A DNA stretch of 64,000 bases from Burkholderia pseudomultivorans. Its GTDB lineage: Bacteria > Pseudomonadota > Gammaproteobacteria > Burkholderiales > Burkholderiaceae. The stretch lies in the NCBI RefSeq assembly GCF_902499075.1, contig NZ_CABVPP010000013.1, positions 1-64,000 of the forward strand, written 5' to 3'. The notes below the pieces were generated by a model. The model was not told the DNA's origin. It saw only the letters and a list, made by a program, of their open reading frames with translations, and did not search any database. Every line of letters starts with the position of its first letter. Positions within the stretch are counted from its first letter, which is position 1. Position numbers and translations under genes: made by a program. Shown here piece after piece: positions 55,769-64,000 of the stretch.

Positions 55769-56056
55769 ATGCTCGTCCGTTTCGCTGTCTCCTGCGCACT
55801 GGCATCTGCCGTGTCCGGCGCGCTTGCGCAACCGCTGCCGCCGGGGCAGCAGCCCGCGCAGACGTCCCGGCCGGCGCTGGCCAACCCCGCGTCGGTCAAC
55901 TGCGAGAAGCTCGGCGGCCGGCACGTGATCCGCAGCCTGCCGCGCGGGCAGGTCGGCATGTGCGTATTCAAGGACGGCCGCGTATGCGAGGAGTGGGCGC
56001 TGTACCGCGACGACCGCTGCGTCGGCGGCGTCGCGCCGAAGCGCGTGTCCAACTGA
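55769..56056 (+). CDS. DUF333 secreted protein
   Basis: A 95-residue protein with a signal peptide (about 22 residues, ending GALA) and a DUF333 domain: NPASVNCEKLGGRHVIRSLPRGQVGMCVFKDGRVCEEWALYRDDRC. The Cys pairs probably form disulphides in the periplasm. Relatives include YoaF and putative haemolysin-expression modulators, but no activity is established. The ATG at 55769 follows ACGAGGAGCG. No partner gene is obvious. Confidence 0.8.
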   Translation: MLVRFAVSCALASAVSGALAQPLPPGQQPAQTSRPALANPASVNCEKLGGRHVIRSLPRGQVGMCVFKDGRVCEEWALYRDDRCVGGVAPKRVSN

Positions 56057-56128
56057 CCTTGCGCGGCCGATCGCGTGCGGCTGCCGTACCGATCGGCCGC
56101 ACGCGCGGCGCATTCGTAAGCAACTTGT

Positions 56129-56134
56129 TATACT
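56129..56134 (+). promoter_or_regulatory. Candidate -10 box of the sugE transcript
   Basis: TATACT lies about 8 bp upstream of the first riboswitch hairpin, so transcription would begin at the edge of the RNA motif. No clear -35 was seen. Confidence 0.45.
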
Positions 56135-56141
56135 CGCGCCG

Positions 56142-56185
56142 CCCGGGGACGACCCCGGGTCATTCGTTTCAACGGGGACGGCCCC
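56142..56185 (+). promoter_or_regulatory. Guanidine-II (mini-ykkC) riboswitch
   Basis: Two hairpins with the class-defining ACGR loops: CCCGGGG-ACGA-CCCCGGG (56142-56159) and GGGG-ACGG-CCCC (56174-56185), separated by 14 nt. The second ends 10 bp before the GGAG ribosome site of sugE. In this class guanidinium binding stabilises the paired loops and frees the ribosome site. It directly precedes a gdx-type exporter. Confidence 0.9.
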
Positions 56186-56207
56186 ATCCGATACGGAGTA
56201 CGTCGAG

Positions 56208-56528
56208 ATGGCGTGGGTATGGTTGTTTATAGCCGGTTTGCTGGAAGTGGCCTGGGCGGCCGGCATGAAATCGTCGGAGGGTTTCACGCGGCTCGGGCCG
56301 TCGGTGTTTACGATCGTCACGGCGCTGGCGAGCTTCGGGCTGCTCGCGGTCGCGATGCGCCAGCTGCCGCTCGGCACTGCGTATGCGGTGTGGACCGGCA
56401 TCGGCGCGGTCGGCGCGTTCGTGTTCGGCATCGTGATGATGGGCGAGGCGCTGACCGTTGCGCGCGTCGCGAGCGCCGTGCTGATCGTGATGGGACTGAT
56501 CGGCCTGAAACTGTCGTCGGCCGCGTAA
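56208..56528 (+). CDS. sugE: SMR-family guanidinium exporter (SugE/Gdx)
   Basis: A 106-residue four-helix small multidrug resistance protein. It begins MAWVWLFIAGLLEVAWAAGMKSSEGFTRLGPS, with Glu13 in the essential LLEVAWA motif and the SMR pattern PLGTAYAVWTGIGAVGAF near 60. The combination GLLEVAWAAGMK fits the Gdx/SugE subtype, which exports guanidinium, rather than EmrE. The guanidine-II riboswitch upstream supports this strongly. Confidence 0.93.
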   Translation: MAWVWLFIAGLLEVAWAAGMKSSEGFTRLGPSVFTIVTALASFGLLAVAMRQLPLGTAYAVWTGIGAVGAFVFGIVMMGEALTVARVASAVLIVMGLIGLKLSSAA

Positions 56529-56606
56529 GGCCGCGGGCCGGCCCCGAATGCGTCTGCGTCGGGGCGCGGCGCCGCGGAATTGCGCCGGCCGGCCCGCCAC
56601 CCTGTC

Positions 56607-56612
56607 TATAAT
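56607..56612 (+). promoter_or_regulatory. Candidate -10 box upstream of the DUF4126 gene
   Basis: A perfect TATAAT lies about 145 bp before the ATG at 56759, with no gene between. No convincing -35 was identified. Confidence 0.4.
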
Positions 56613-56758
56613 GGAACGCATTCGGGTCTGAATGCCGTTGCACCGCGAGACGCGGGCGAGGCGGCACCCGGCACCGGTCGCCACGCGCCGCGCGACCCAC
56701 ACGTGCCGATTCGGTCCGGTCGATCGGCAAAGCGCACGGCACGTGCAAGGAGAGGGCC

Positions 56759-57376
56759 ATGATCGAAGCCATTTCGCTCGGCGCGGGGCTCGCATGGGCG
56801 AGCGGCCTGCGTCTGTACCTGACGGTGCTGATCGCCGGCGTGCTGGCGCGCTTTGGCTGGCTCCATCTGCCCGATACGCTGGCGGTCCTCACGTCGCCGT
56901 GGGTCATCGGCGCCGCGGCCGTGCTGGCCGTCACCGAATTCCTCGCCGACAAGATTCCCGCCTTCGACTCGCTGTGGGATGCCGTGCATACGTTCATCCG
57001 CATCCCGGCCGGCGCGGTGCTCGCGGCCGGCGCGCTCGGCCATGCCGATCCGACCGTGCTCGCGATCGCCGGGCTTGCCGGCGGCTCGCTCGCCGGCGCC
57101 GCGCATGTCGCGAAGGCCGGCACCCGCGCGCTGATCAACCTGTCTCCCGAACCGGTCTCCAACTGGGTCGCATCGTCCACCGAGGACGGCCTCGTATTCG
57201 GCGGGCTCGCGCTCGCGTTTTTCGTGCCGCTCGTGTTCCTGGTGCTGCTCGCTGCGTTCATCGCCGCTTCGGCGTGGGCGCTGCCGCGCCTGTGGCGCGG
57301 CGTGTCGGGCGGTTTTCGCGGGATGGCGAATCACATGGTGTCACGCATCAACGCGATCGGAGGCAAGCGCGATTGA
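56759..57376 (+). CDS. DUF4126 membrane protein
   Basis: A 205-residue protein with about six hydrophobic segments and the DUF4126 start ISLGAGLAWASGLRLYLTVLIAGVLARFGWLHLP. Motifs such as TEFLADKIPAFDSLWDAVHTFIRIPAGAVLAAGAL near residue 60 are also typical. Function is unknown in any organism I can name. Its stop overlaps the TTG start of the following ABC-type permease (TTGA), so the two are coupled. AAGGAGAGG precedes the ATG. Confidence 0.85.
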   Translation: MIEAISLGAGLAWASGLRLYLTVLIAGVLARFGWLHLPDTLAVLTSPWVIGAAAVLAVTEFLADKIPAFDSLWDAVHTFIRIPAGAVLAAGALGHADPTVLAIAGLAGGSLAGAAHVAKAGTRALINLSPEPVSNWVASSTEDGLVFGGLALAFFVPLVFLVLLAAFIAASAWALPRLWRGVSGGFRGMANHMVSRINAIGGKRD

Positions 57377-59973
57377 GCCAGCAGCCGACCGTCGTCGGGC
57401 GTCCCGACCGTGCTCCGCCCGCGCATGCCGGCCGCTTCGGCTGGCGCGACCTGATCCGGCAGGCCGCGCGGATGACCGCGCGCGACTGGCGCGCGGGTGA
57501 ACTGACGCTGCTCGTGCTGGCGCTGGTGCTCGCGGTCGCCGCGCTGACCAGCGTCGGCTTTCTCGCCGACCGGCTGCGCCAGGGGCTCGAACGCGACGCG
57601 CGCCAGATGCTCGGCGCCGATTTTGTCGTGCGCGCCGATCATCCGGTCGATCCGTCGTTCGACCGCGAGGCGCGCGCGCTCGGCCTGCGCACTGCGACGA
57701 CCGCGATCTTCCCGAGCATGATCGCGTCGACCGTCGACGAGCAAAGCGGTGCCGCGCCTGCGCGCCTCGCGGCCGTGAAGGCCGTGTCGCCCGGCTATCC
57801 GCTGCGCGGCGCGGTCGAGATCCAGCCGGCCGGTGCCGCCGCCGCGCGCAAGGCGACCGCGATCCCCGCGCCCGGCACCGTGTGGGCCGATCCCGCGCTG
57901 CTCGACGCGCTGCACCTGAAGGCAGGCGATACCGTGCGCGTCGGGCTGCGCACGTTTACGGTCGCCGCATCGATCACCCGCGAACTCGACCGCGGCTTCT
58001 CGTTCGTCAATTTCTCGCCGCGGCTGATGATGCGCGCCGATGAGCTGGCGGCGACGGGGCTCACGGGCTACGGCAGCCGCGTCACCTATCGGCTGCTGGT
58101 CGCCGGCGACGCGCCGGCCGTCGCGCGCTTCGAGGCCTATGCGCACGCGCGCGTCGACGGCGGCAAGCTGCGCGGCGTCGGCCTCGAGTCGCTGCAGGAA
58201 GGGCAGCCGCAGGTGCGGCAGACGCTCGATCGCGCCCGTCATTTCCTGACGCTCGTCGCACTGCTGACGGCGTTGCTCGCGGCGGTCGCGATCGCGATGG
58301 CCGCGCAGCGCTATATGCGGCGCCATCTCGACGGCTGCGCGACGATGCGCTGCCTCGGCGTGAGCCGCCGCACGCTCGGCGCGCTGTTCGCGCTCGAATT
58401 CACCGGGATCGGCATCGTGTCCGGCATCGCCGGCGCGGCGCTCGGCTATGGCGGCCACTGGGCGCTGCTGTCGGCGCTCGGCGGACTGATCGACGTCGTG
58501 CTGCCGCCGCCGACGCCGTGGCCCGCGCTGATCGGCGTCGGCGCGGCGCTCGTGCTGCTGCTCGGCTTCGCGCTGCCGCCGCTTGCGCCGCTCACGCGCG
58601 TGCCGCCGGTGCGCGTGCTGCGGCGCGAGTGGGGCGACGCGTCGCGCACCGCGTGGGCAGCCTATGCGCTCGGCGTCGTGCTGTTCGCGGGGTTGCTGAT
58701 CGTCGCCGCCGGCAACCTGAAGCTCGGCCTGATCGTCGCGGGCGGCTTCGCCGGCGCGCTGGTCGGCTTCGCGCTGATCGCGCGGCTCGTGCTGTTCGCG
58801 GCCGCGCGCGCGGTGCGCAACGCGCGGGTCGCCGCCGGCGTCGGCTGGCGCTATGCGCTTGCGTCGCTGCACCGGCGCGGCACCGCGAGCGCGCTGCAGA
58901 TCACCGCGCTCGCGCTCGGCCTGATGTGCCTGCTGCTGATCGCGATCACGCGCAACGACCTGGTCGCCGGCTGGCGCGAGTCGACGCCGCCCGATGCGCC
59001 GAACCAGTTCCTGATCGATATCCAGCCCGACCAGCGCGACGACGTCGCGGCCTACCTGGCCGCGCACGGCGTACGCGACGCGGTGCCGGCGCCGATGGTG
59101 CGCGGCCGCCTCGTCGCGATCGACGGCAAGCCGGTCAATCCCGATGCGTATCCGTCCGACGAGGCGCGCCGGCTCGTCGACCGCGAGTTCAATCTGTCGT
59201 ATACGACCGAGCTGCCGCCGGACAACCGGGTCGTCGCAGGCGACTGGTTCGGCACCGCATCGACGCCGCAGATCTCGATCGAGGCCGGCCTCGCGAAGAC
59301 GCTCAACGTGAAGCCCGGCGACAGGCTGCGCTTCGACGTGACCGGGCTGACCGTCGATGCGCCGATCACGAGCGTGCGCAAGCTCGACTGGGGCACGTTC
59401 CGCGTGAACTTCTTCGTGCTGATGCCGCCCGCCGTGCTGAAGGATTTTCCGGCCGTCTATCTGACGAGCTTCCATCTGCCGGCGTCGGACGCCGCGCTGC
59501 TCGATCCGCTGATCGCGCGCTATCCGAACCTGACCGCGATCGACGTCGCGCCGATCCTCGCGCAGTTGCAGCGGATGATGCTGCAGGTGATCGGCGCGGT
59601 CCAGTTCCTGTTTGCGTTCACGCTCGCGGCCGGCGTGCTGGTGCTGTACACGGCGCTGGCCGGCTCGCGCGACGAGCGCGTGCGCGAGGCCGCGTTGCTG
59701 CGCGCGCTCGGCGCGTCGCGCGCGCAGGTCAATGCGGTGCAGCGCGCGGAGTTCGTGGTGGTCGGCGCGCTGGCCGGCACGCTGGCGTCGGCGGGCGCGA
59801 TCGCGGTCGGCTGGGTGCTTGCGTCGCGCGTGTTCGACTTCCGGCTCGCAGTCGATCCGTGGCTGGTGCCGGCGGGCATCGCGGCCGGCATCGCATGCGC
59901 GGGTGCGGCCGGCTGGCTGAGCCTGCATAATGTGCTGCGGCGCCCCGCGCTGCAGTCGCTGCGCGACGCGTGA
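57373..59973 (+). CDS. FtsX-family ABC transporter permease (YbbP-like)
   Basis: An 866-residue membrane protein. An N-terminal helix (LTLLVLALVLAVAALTSVGFLADRLRQGLERDARQMLGADFVVRA) is followed by a large periplasmic domain, then two FtsX cores, near residues 285-430 (VALLTALLAAVAIAMAAQRYMRRHLDGCATMRCLG) and near 735-860 (LAAGVLVLYTALAGSRDERVREAALLRALGASRAQV). Four further helices lie in the middle. This 4+2+4 helix layout matches the YbbP/MacB-like mechanotransmission permeases. No ATPase gene is adjacent in the window, so a separate YbbA-type partner is expected. The start is TTG 57373. Confidence 0.85.
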   Translation: MSQQPTVVGRPDRAPPAHAGRFGWRDLIRQAARMTARDWRAGELTLLVLALVLAVAALTSVGFLADRLRQGLERDARQMLGADFVVRADHPVDPSFDREARALGLRTATTAIFPSMIASTVDEQSGAAPARLAAVKAVSPGYPLRGAVEIQPAGAAAARKATAIPAPGTVWADPALLDALHLKAGDTVRVGLRTFTVAASITRELDRGFSFVNFSPRLMMRADELAATGLTGYGSRVTYRLLVAGDAPAVARFEAYAHARVDGGKLRGVGLESLQEGQPQVRQTLDRARHFLTLVALLTALLAAVAIAMAAQRYMRRHLDGCATMRCLGVSRRTLGALFALEFTGIGIVSGIAGAALGYGGHWALLSALGGLIDVVLPPPTPWPALIGVGAALVLLLGFALPPLAPLTRVPPVRVLRREWGDASRTAWAAYALGVVLFAGLLIVAAGNLKLGLIVAGGFAGALVGFALIARLVLFAAARAVRNARVAAGVGWRYALASLHRRGTASALQITALALGLMCLLLIAITRNDLVAGWRESTPPDAPNQFLIDIQPDQRDDVAAYLAAHGVRDAVPAPMVRGRLVAIDGKPVNPDAYPSDEARRLVDREFNLSYTTELPPDNRVVAGDWFGTASTPQISIEAGLAKTLNVKPGDRLRFDVTGLTVDAPITSVRKLDWGTFRVNFFVLMPPAVLKDFPAVYLTSFHLPASDAALLDPLIARYPNLTAIDVAPILAQLQRMMLQVIGAVQFLFAFTLAAGVLVLYTALAGSRDERVREAALLRALGASRAQVNAVQRAEFVVVGALAGTLASAGAIAVGWVLASRVFDFRLAVDPWLVPAGIAAGIACAGAAGWLSLHNVLRRPALQSLRDA

Positions 59974-60014
59974 GCGTCGCCGGCGGCCCCTCACACCCTG
60001 ATACCGATATCCGT

Positions 60015-60425
60015 ATGACCGATGTGAATGACGATGCGCCGTCGCAGCCGACGGCGTTCGAACTCGTAGGCGGCGAAGCCCGCGTGCGCGAAATGGTGGA
60101 CCGCTTCTACGACCTGATGGATCTCGAGCCCGAGTTCGCGCAGATTCGCGCGCTGCATCCGGCGTCGCTCGACGGTTCCCGCGACAAGCTGTTCTGGTTC
60201 CTGTGCGGCTGGCTCGGCGGCCCCGATCACTACATCGGCCGGTTCGGCCATCCGCGGCTGCGGGCGCGGCACCTGCCGTTCCCGATCGCGTCGGTCGAGC
60301 GCGACCAGTGGCTGCGCTGCATGGCGTGGGCGATGGAGGATGTCGGCCTGCCGGAGCCGCTGCGCGAGCGATTGATGCATTCGTTCTACGATACGGCCGA
60401 CTGGATGCGCAACCGGCCCGGTTGA
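60015..60425 (+). CDS. Group II truncated haemoglobin
   Basis: A 136-residue truncated globin. It has FELVGGEARVREMVDRFYDLMD near residue 14, the proximal-histidine region YIGRFGHPRLRARHLPFPI near 75 and the conserved Trp in RDQWLRCMAWAMED near 100. Group II truncated haemoglobins bind oxygen and are linked to oxygen supply or NO and peroxide handling. ATG 60015 is preferred; a GTG at 59970 that overlaps the end of the permease gene would add 15 residues without conserved features. Confidence 0.88.
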   Translation: MTDVNDDAPSQPTAFELVGGEARVREMVDRFYDLMDLEPEFAQIRALHPASLDGSRDKLFWFLCGWLGGPDHYIGRFGHPRLRARHLPFPIASVERDQWLRCMAWAMEDVGLPEPLRERLMHSFYDTADWMRNRPG

Positions 60426-60528
60426 TCGACCGATACGCCGCTGCCCGCACGCCGGGCGAGCTGCGCTGGGCGCGCGCGCCGCGCGGCGCGACACTGGCCG
60501 TTTCCTCCCTCGATACGAGTTCCGCCCG

Positions 60529-61260
60529 ATGACGACACAAGCCCTGTTTCGCGAAGACGCGTATCTCACGCACTGCGACGCGGTCGTCGAGGCCGTCGGC
60601 GACGACGGCCTCCGGCTCGACCGCACGGTGTTCTATCCGCTCGGCGGCGGCCAGGCCGGCGACAGCGGCACGCTGACGCTGGCCGACGGCAGCACGATCG
60701 CGATCGCCGACACGCGCAAGGCGAAGTTCGACGGCGCGACGCCCGACGACGCCGTGCACGTGCCGGCGGCCGGGCAGGAGGCCGGCCTGGCGGCGCTGGC
60801 GCCCGGCGCGCGCGTGGTCGCGACGATCGACTGGACGCGCCGCTATCGGCACATGCGCCTGCATACGGCCGCGCACCTGATGTGCGCGGTGCTGCCGTAT
60901 CCGGTCGACGGCTGCAGCGTGACGGCCGACTACGTGCGGCTCGACTTCGCGACGTCCGACGCGATCGACCGCGATGCTGTCGAGCGGCGTCTCGCCGAAC
61001 TGGTCGGCGGCGCGCATCCGGTCGCGACCGAATGGATCACCGACGACGAGATGGCCGCGCGGCCCGAGCTCGTGCGCACGATGAGCGTGAAGCCGCCGAT
61101 GGGGCTCGGCCGCGTGCGGCTGCTGCGCATCGAAGGCGTCGACCTGCAGCCGTGCGGCGGCACGCACGTGCGCAATACGTCGGAGATCGGCGCGCTGCGG
61201 GTCGCGAAACTGGAAAAGAAGAGTGCGCGCACGCGGCGCCTCGTACTGGAGTTTGCATGA
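60529..61260 (+). CDS. Alanyl-tRNA editing protein (AlaX)
   Basis: A 243-residue free-standing editing domain related to the AlaRS and ThrRS editing domains. It hydrolyses mischarged Ser- or Gly-tRNA(Ala). It begins FREDAYLTHCDAVV, with YPLGGGQAGDSGTL near residue 36. The zinc ligands are in MRLHTAAHLM near 107 (HxxxH) and LQPCGGTHVRN near 206 (CxxxH). The stop overlaps the following ATG (ATGA), coupling it to the DUF924 gene. Confidence 0.93.
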   Translation: MTTQALFREDAYLTHCDAVVEAVGDDGLRLDRTVFYPLGGGQAGDSGTLTLADGSTIAIADTRKAKFDGATPDDAVHVPAAGQEAGLAALAPGARVVATIDWTRRYRHMRLHTAAHLMCAVLPYPVDGCSVTADYVRLDFATSDAIDRDAVERRLAELVGGAHPVATEWITDDEMAARPELVRTMSVKPPMGLGRVRLLRIEGVDLQPCGGTHVRNTSEIGALRVAKLEKKSARTRRLVLEFA

Positions 61261-61874
61261 CGAACGCATTACCGGCGCACGGCGCGGCAACGCTCGATCC
61301 GCAGGCACGCGAGATCCTCGATTTCTGGTTCGGCGCGCCGGGTTCGGCCGAATTCGGGCGGAAACGCAAGGTCTGGTTCAGCGGCGGCGCGGCGTTCGAC
61401 GCGTCGTTGCGCGCGCATTACGGCGCGCTGCTCGATGCCGCGTGCGACGGCGCATGCGATCACTGGGCCGAATCGCCGCTCGGCGCGCTCGCGCTGATCG
61501 TCGTGCTCGACCAGTTCTCGCGCAATATCCATCGCGGCACGCCGCGCGCGTTTGCGGCCGATCCGAAGGCGCTCGCGCTCGCGCGGCGCGTCGTCGCGGC
61601 CGGCTGGGACGCGCAGCTGCCGAGCGGGCATCACCGTGCGTTCGCGTACCTGCCGTTCGAGCACGACGAGTCGGCCGCGAGCCAGCGCGAAGCGGTGCGC
61701 CTGTGCGCGGGGATTCGCGCCGAGGCCGGTTGCGACGGCTATCACGACTTCGCGCTGCGGCACGCGGCCGTGATCGAACGCTTCGGCCGCTTTCCGCACC
61801 GGAATGCGATCCTCGGCCGCGCGTCGACCGACGACGAAGCCGCGTTTATGCGCGAGCCGGGTTCGTCGTTCTGA
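61257..61874 (+). CDS. DUF924 family protein
   Basis: A 205-residue protein with ILDFWFG near residue 20, VVLDQFSRNIHRGTPRAFAADPKALALA near 82, FAYLPFEHDESAASQ near 128 and RFGRFPHRNAILGRASTDDEAAF near 181. These are the DUF924 blocks. The fold is TPR-like; some annotations mention membrane attachment or transcription, without firm evidence. Coupled to the AlaX gene. Confidence 0.85.
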   Translation: MTNALPAHGAATLDPQAREILDFWFGAPGSAEFGRKRKVWFSGGAAFDASLRAHYGALLDAACDGACDHWAESPLGALALIVVLDQFSRNIHRGTPRAFAADPKALALARRVVAAGWDAQLPSGHHRAFAYLPFEHDESAASQREAVRLCAGIRAEAGCDGYHDFALRHAAVIERFGRFPHRNAILGRASTDDEAAFMREPGSSF

Positions 61875-61970
61875 GGATGGAGGGCGGCCCCGCGCATGTC
61901 GCGCCGGGGTGCCGTCATCGAGAGGGAAGGGGATCAAGGCGGCAGCGCTGATGCGCCACGCCGCCTCGCG

Positions 61971-63866
61971 TCAGGGCGCGTGCTGCTCCGGCGTACGCAC
62001 GTAGACGCGCAGCAGTTCGTCGTTGTCGCCGGGCCGCGCGCCCGACCAGTACAGCTGCCATTCGCGGCCGGGCGCCGGATCGACGGCCCGCACACCCTGG
62101 ACGATCATCCACGTGCAGCGGGTCGATTTCGCGTCGTCGATCGGCACGTGCTGGATGCCCGAGAAGTAGTACAGCATCGGCGCTTCCGACTCGCCGAGCC
62201 CGTGCAGGCTGGCCATGCAGTCGCCGTCGTTCCATTCGAGCGCGAGATGCGCGTTCAGGTCGTCGAACACCGACCGGTAGCTCTTCGCGACGTCGAGCCA
62301 CGGCAGCAGCAGCGTATAGACGAGCCCCCACGCGACCAGCGCGCCCGCGCCCCACGACAGCGCGCCGCGCCAGCGACCGGTCGTGCGCAGCTTCGGCAGC
62401 AGCCACAGCCAGCCGAGCGTCAGCGCGAGCGCGCCGAGCACGAGGCCCGGCTCGATCGGCATCGTCCAGTCGAGCGGCAGCCAGCGGCCGAGCGGCGCGA
62501 GATGCGCGCGCGACATCGTCGGGTCGGCCATCACCGACCAGACCGCCCAGGCCAGCACGACCACGGCGCCGAACAACGCGCGGCTCAGGTAATCCCATGC
62601 ACGATGCAGCCCGTGCGGCAGGCGGTCGATGGCCTGCGCGGCGACCAGCGCGAGCGGCGCGAAGAACGGCAGGATGTAGAGCTGGCGCGAGGTGGCGGAT
62701 ATTTGCAGCACCGCGAGGCCGATGCCGGCGAACAGCACCGGCAGCGCGATGCGCGGCGTGCGCCAGTCGCGCCATGCGCCGCGTGCGAGCGCGACGATCG
62801 CGAGCGGCGCTACGGGGAAGCCGACGCCGACGAACGCGCGCAGGATGAAGAACGGCTTGTCGTTTTCCGAACCGAGTTCGGGCACCGAGAAGCCGAAGAA
62901 GCGGCCGACGTTGTTGTCCCAGAACCACGCGAGGAACAGCGTTTCGGAGCGCATGAACAGTGCGGTCGGCCAGATCAGCGCGAACGGCGCGAACACGAGC
63001 GCGGCGACGCCGAGCGCGCGCGCGAACGCACGGGTGCGGCAGGCCGGGTAGAGCACCGGCACGGCCGTGAGCGTGGCCGCGAACACGAGCGGCACGAACA
63101 GCCCCTTGGCCATCAGCGCGATGCCGACGCCCGCGCCGAACAGCGGCGCGGCCCAGCGGTTCGACGGCCGCACCGGCAGCCCGTGCCGCAACTGCCGTGC
63201 GCGCGCGACGTGGTGCATCACGAGTTCGAGCAGCCCGCAGAATCCCATCGCCGTGCCGGCGAACAGCGCGACGTCCGTCATCATGTCGTGCACGTGCTTG
63301 ATGACGACCAGCGTGCTCGCGCTCAGCACGACCGGCCCGATCACGCGCAGGTCGAACCAGCTGTCCGCGCGGCTCGCGGCGCGCGCCGCACGCGCGACGC
63401 AGCCGAACGCGAGCATCGCGAACAGCGCGCTCGCGAGCCGCGCCGCGTCGTGCAGCGGCATCACGCGCTGCAGCAGCCATGCGAGGCTGGTGGCGACCCA
63501 CGCGTAGAGCGGCGGTTTTTCCATGAACGGCTGGCCGGCATTGGTCGGCACGACCCAGTCGCCCGTTTCCAGCATGTGCTGGATGATGCCGAACGTATAG
63601 GTTTCGTCCTGCTTCCACGGGTCGTGGCCGAGCACGCCCGGCAGCGCATATGCGCAGAACAGCGCGGCGGCCAGCAGCCAGGCCCGCCAGCCAAGCAGCA
63701 GCGCGACGCGGCCGCGCGACGCGGTCGTCGCAGCGCCGCCGCTCATCGCGGAGGCGCCGGCCTCGCGCGTGGCGGCGACGCGTTCGGCATCGGCGATCGA
63801 GCGGGCGTGCGGGGCCGGGGCGGGCACGGACGTGCGTCGCCGGCTGGGCGCTGCGGTTCCAGGCAT
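61971..63866 (-). CDS. ArnT-like GT39 family membrane glycosyltransferase
   Basis: A 631-residue polytopic protein with about 12 membrane segments. The periplasmic first loop has HDPWKQDETYTFGIIQHMLETGDWVVPTN near residue 80, with the acidic DE pair typical of GT39 and PMT catalytic loops, and GQPFMEKPPLYAWV near 110. GT39 members such as ArnT transfer a sugar from undecaprenyl phosphate to lipid A or to proteins. Burkholderia need L-Ara4N on lipid A, but the arn genes are not nearby, so this is likely another GT39 paralogue. ATG 63866 is chosen; upstream sequence adds 13 residues only. The remaining 134 bp to the window end hold its likely promoter region and no gene. Confidence 0.82.
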   Translation of the reverse strand: MPGTAAPSRRRTSVPAPAPHARSIADAERVAATREAGASAMSGGAATTASRGRVALLLGWRAWLLAAALFCAYALPGVLGHDPWKQDETYTFGIIQHMLETGDWVVPTNAGQPFMEKPPLYAWVATSLAWLLQRVMPLHDAARLASALFAMLAFGCVARAARAASRADSWFDLRVIGPVVLSASTLVVIKHVHDMMTDVALFAGTAMGFCGLLELVMHHVARARQLRHGLPVRPSNRWAAPLFGAGVGIALMAKGLFVPLVFAATLTAVPVLYPACRTRAFARALGVAALVFAPFALIWPTALFMRSETLFLAWFWDNNVGRFFGFSVPELGSENDKPFFILRAFVGVGFPVAPLAIVALARGAWRDWRTPRIALPVLFAGIGLAVLQISATSRQLYILPFFAPLALVAAQAIDRLPHGLHRAWDYLSRALFGAVVVLAWAVWSVMADPTMSRAHLAPLGRWLPLDWTMPIEPGLVLGALALTLGWLWLLPKLRTTGRWRGALSWGAGALVAWGLVYTLLLPWLDVAKSYRSVFDDLNAHLALEWNDGDCMASLHGLGESEAPMLYYFSGIQHVPIDDAKSTRCTWMIVQGVRAVDPAPGREWQLYWSGARPGDNDELLRVYVRTPEQHAP

Positions 63867-64000
63867 GGAAAAGATCTCGGTTGGGTCGTGCCGGTCCGGC
63901 GACATGGGCCGGGCCGATAAAGGACTGCCTCGGTGGCAGCGGAGAGACGGCAGGACCGTCTGTCGAATCGGCCGCTAGTAGACCATGAAATTGTTACGGA

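Noticed and set aside
61971-63866. Calling the GT39 protein ArnT itself
   Set aside because: Catalytic-loop features fit GT39 generally, but the arn operon is not adjacent and the substrate cannot be read from the sequence.

Overview
The window is GC-rich (roughly two thirds G+C) and reads as a chromosome 1 segment of a Burkholderia, most likely of the Burkholderia cepacia complex. The evidence is the gene neighbourhoods (dnaE beside an LPS-core cluster; hemF-nadD-rsfS-rlmH-maf-rng), Burkholderia-type porin and DUF families, and heavy third-position G/C. Nearly all of it is ordinary core genome, with genes tightly packed on both strands. Species was not determined.

Layout. 1-7.4 kb: the N-terminus of an FtsK/SpoIIIE-type translocase (cut by the window edge), a META lipoprotein, purT, two small envelope proteins, an RhlE-type DEAD-box helicase, gluQ and the tRNA hydroxylase trhO. 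7.6-11.2 kb: dnaE and its terminator. 11.4-19.2 kb: LPS-core genes (two GT9 glycosyltransferases, a WaaL-type ligase, two GT2 glycosyltransferases, msbA), with an 8-bp tandem repeat tract directly upstream of the second GT9 gene. 19.3-25.3 kb: an RcnB-like protein, a coupled PRC-barrel lipoprotein/MFS/FUSC operon, a low-complexity repeat lipoprotein, yggL and an initiator tRNA-fMet with its own promoter and terminator.

25.4-36.0 kb is the accessory-looking part. It is a catabolic locus holding two paralogous copies of a [TauD/TfdA dioxygenase + BKACE beta-keto-acid cleavage enzyme] pair, with two adjacent paralogous AraC-type regulators between the copies. The second copy continues into an alpha/beta hydrolase, a quinone oxidoreductase, an MFS permease and a porin. 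Each dioxygenase gene is preceded by direct repeats spaced exactly 21 bp (two helical turns), the spacing expected of AraC-family operators, and the two operator sets resemble one another. The substrate is unknown; this is the best candidate in the window for an undescribed system.

36-46 kb is housekeeping: BON protein, rng, maf, rlmH, rsfS, nadD (apparently starting at CTG), hemF, purD, a YebC-family regulator, upp, a divergent SDR, mgsA and a second quinone oxidoreductase. 47-55.6 kb is the complete potassium-uptake system: a 35-aa membrane ORF, kdpF, A, B, C, then kdpD and kdpE. A 17-bp KdpE-box-like sequence precedes it and two tandem hairpins separate kdpC from kdpD. 55.7-64 kb holds a DUF333 protein, a guanidine-II riboswitch with its sugE/gdx exporter, a DUF4126/FtsX-type permease/truncated haemoglobin/AlaX/DUF924 run, and an ArnT-like GT39 membrane glycosyltransferase.
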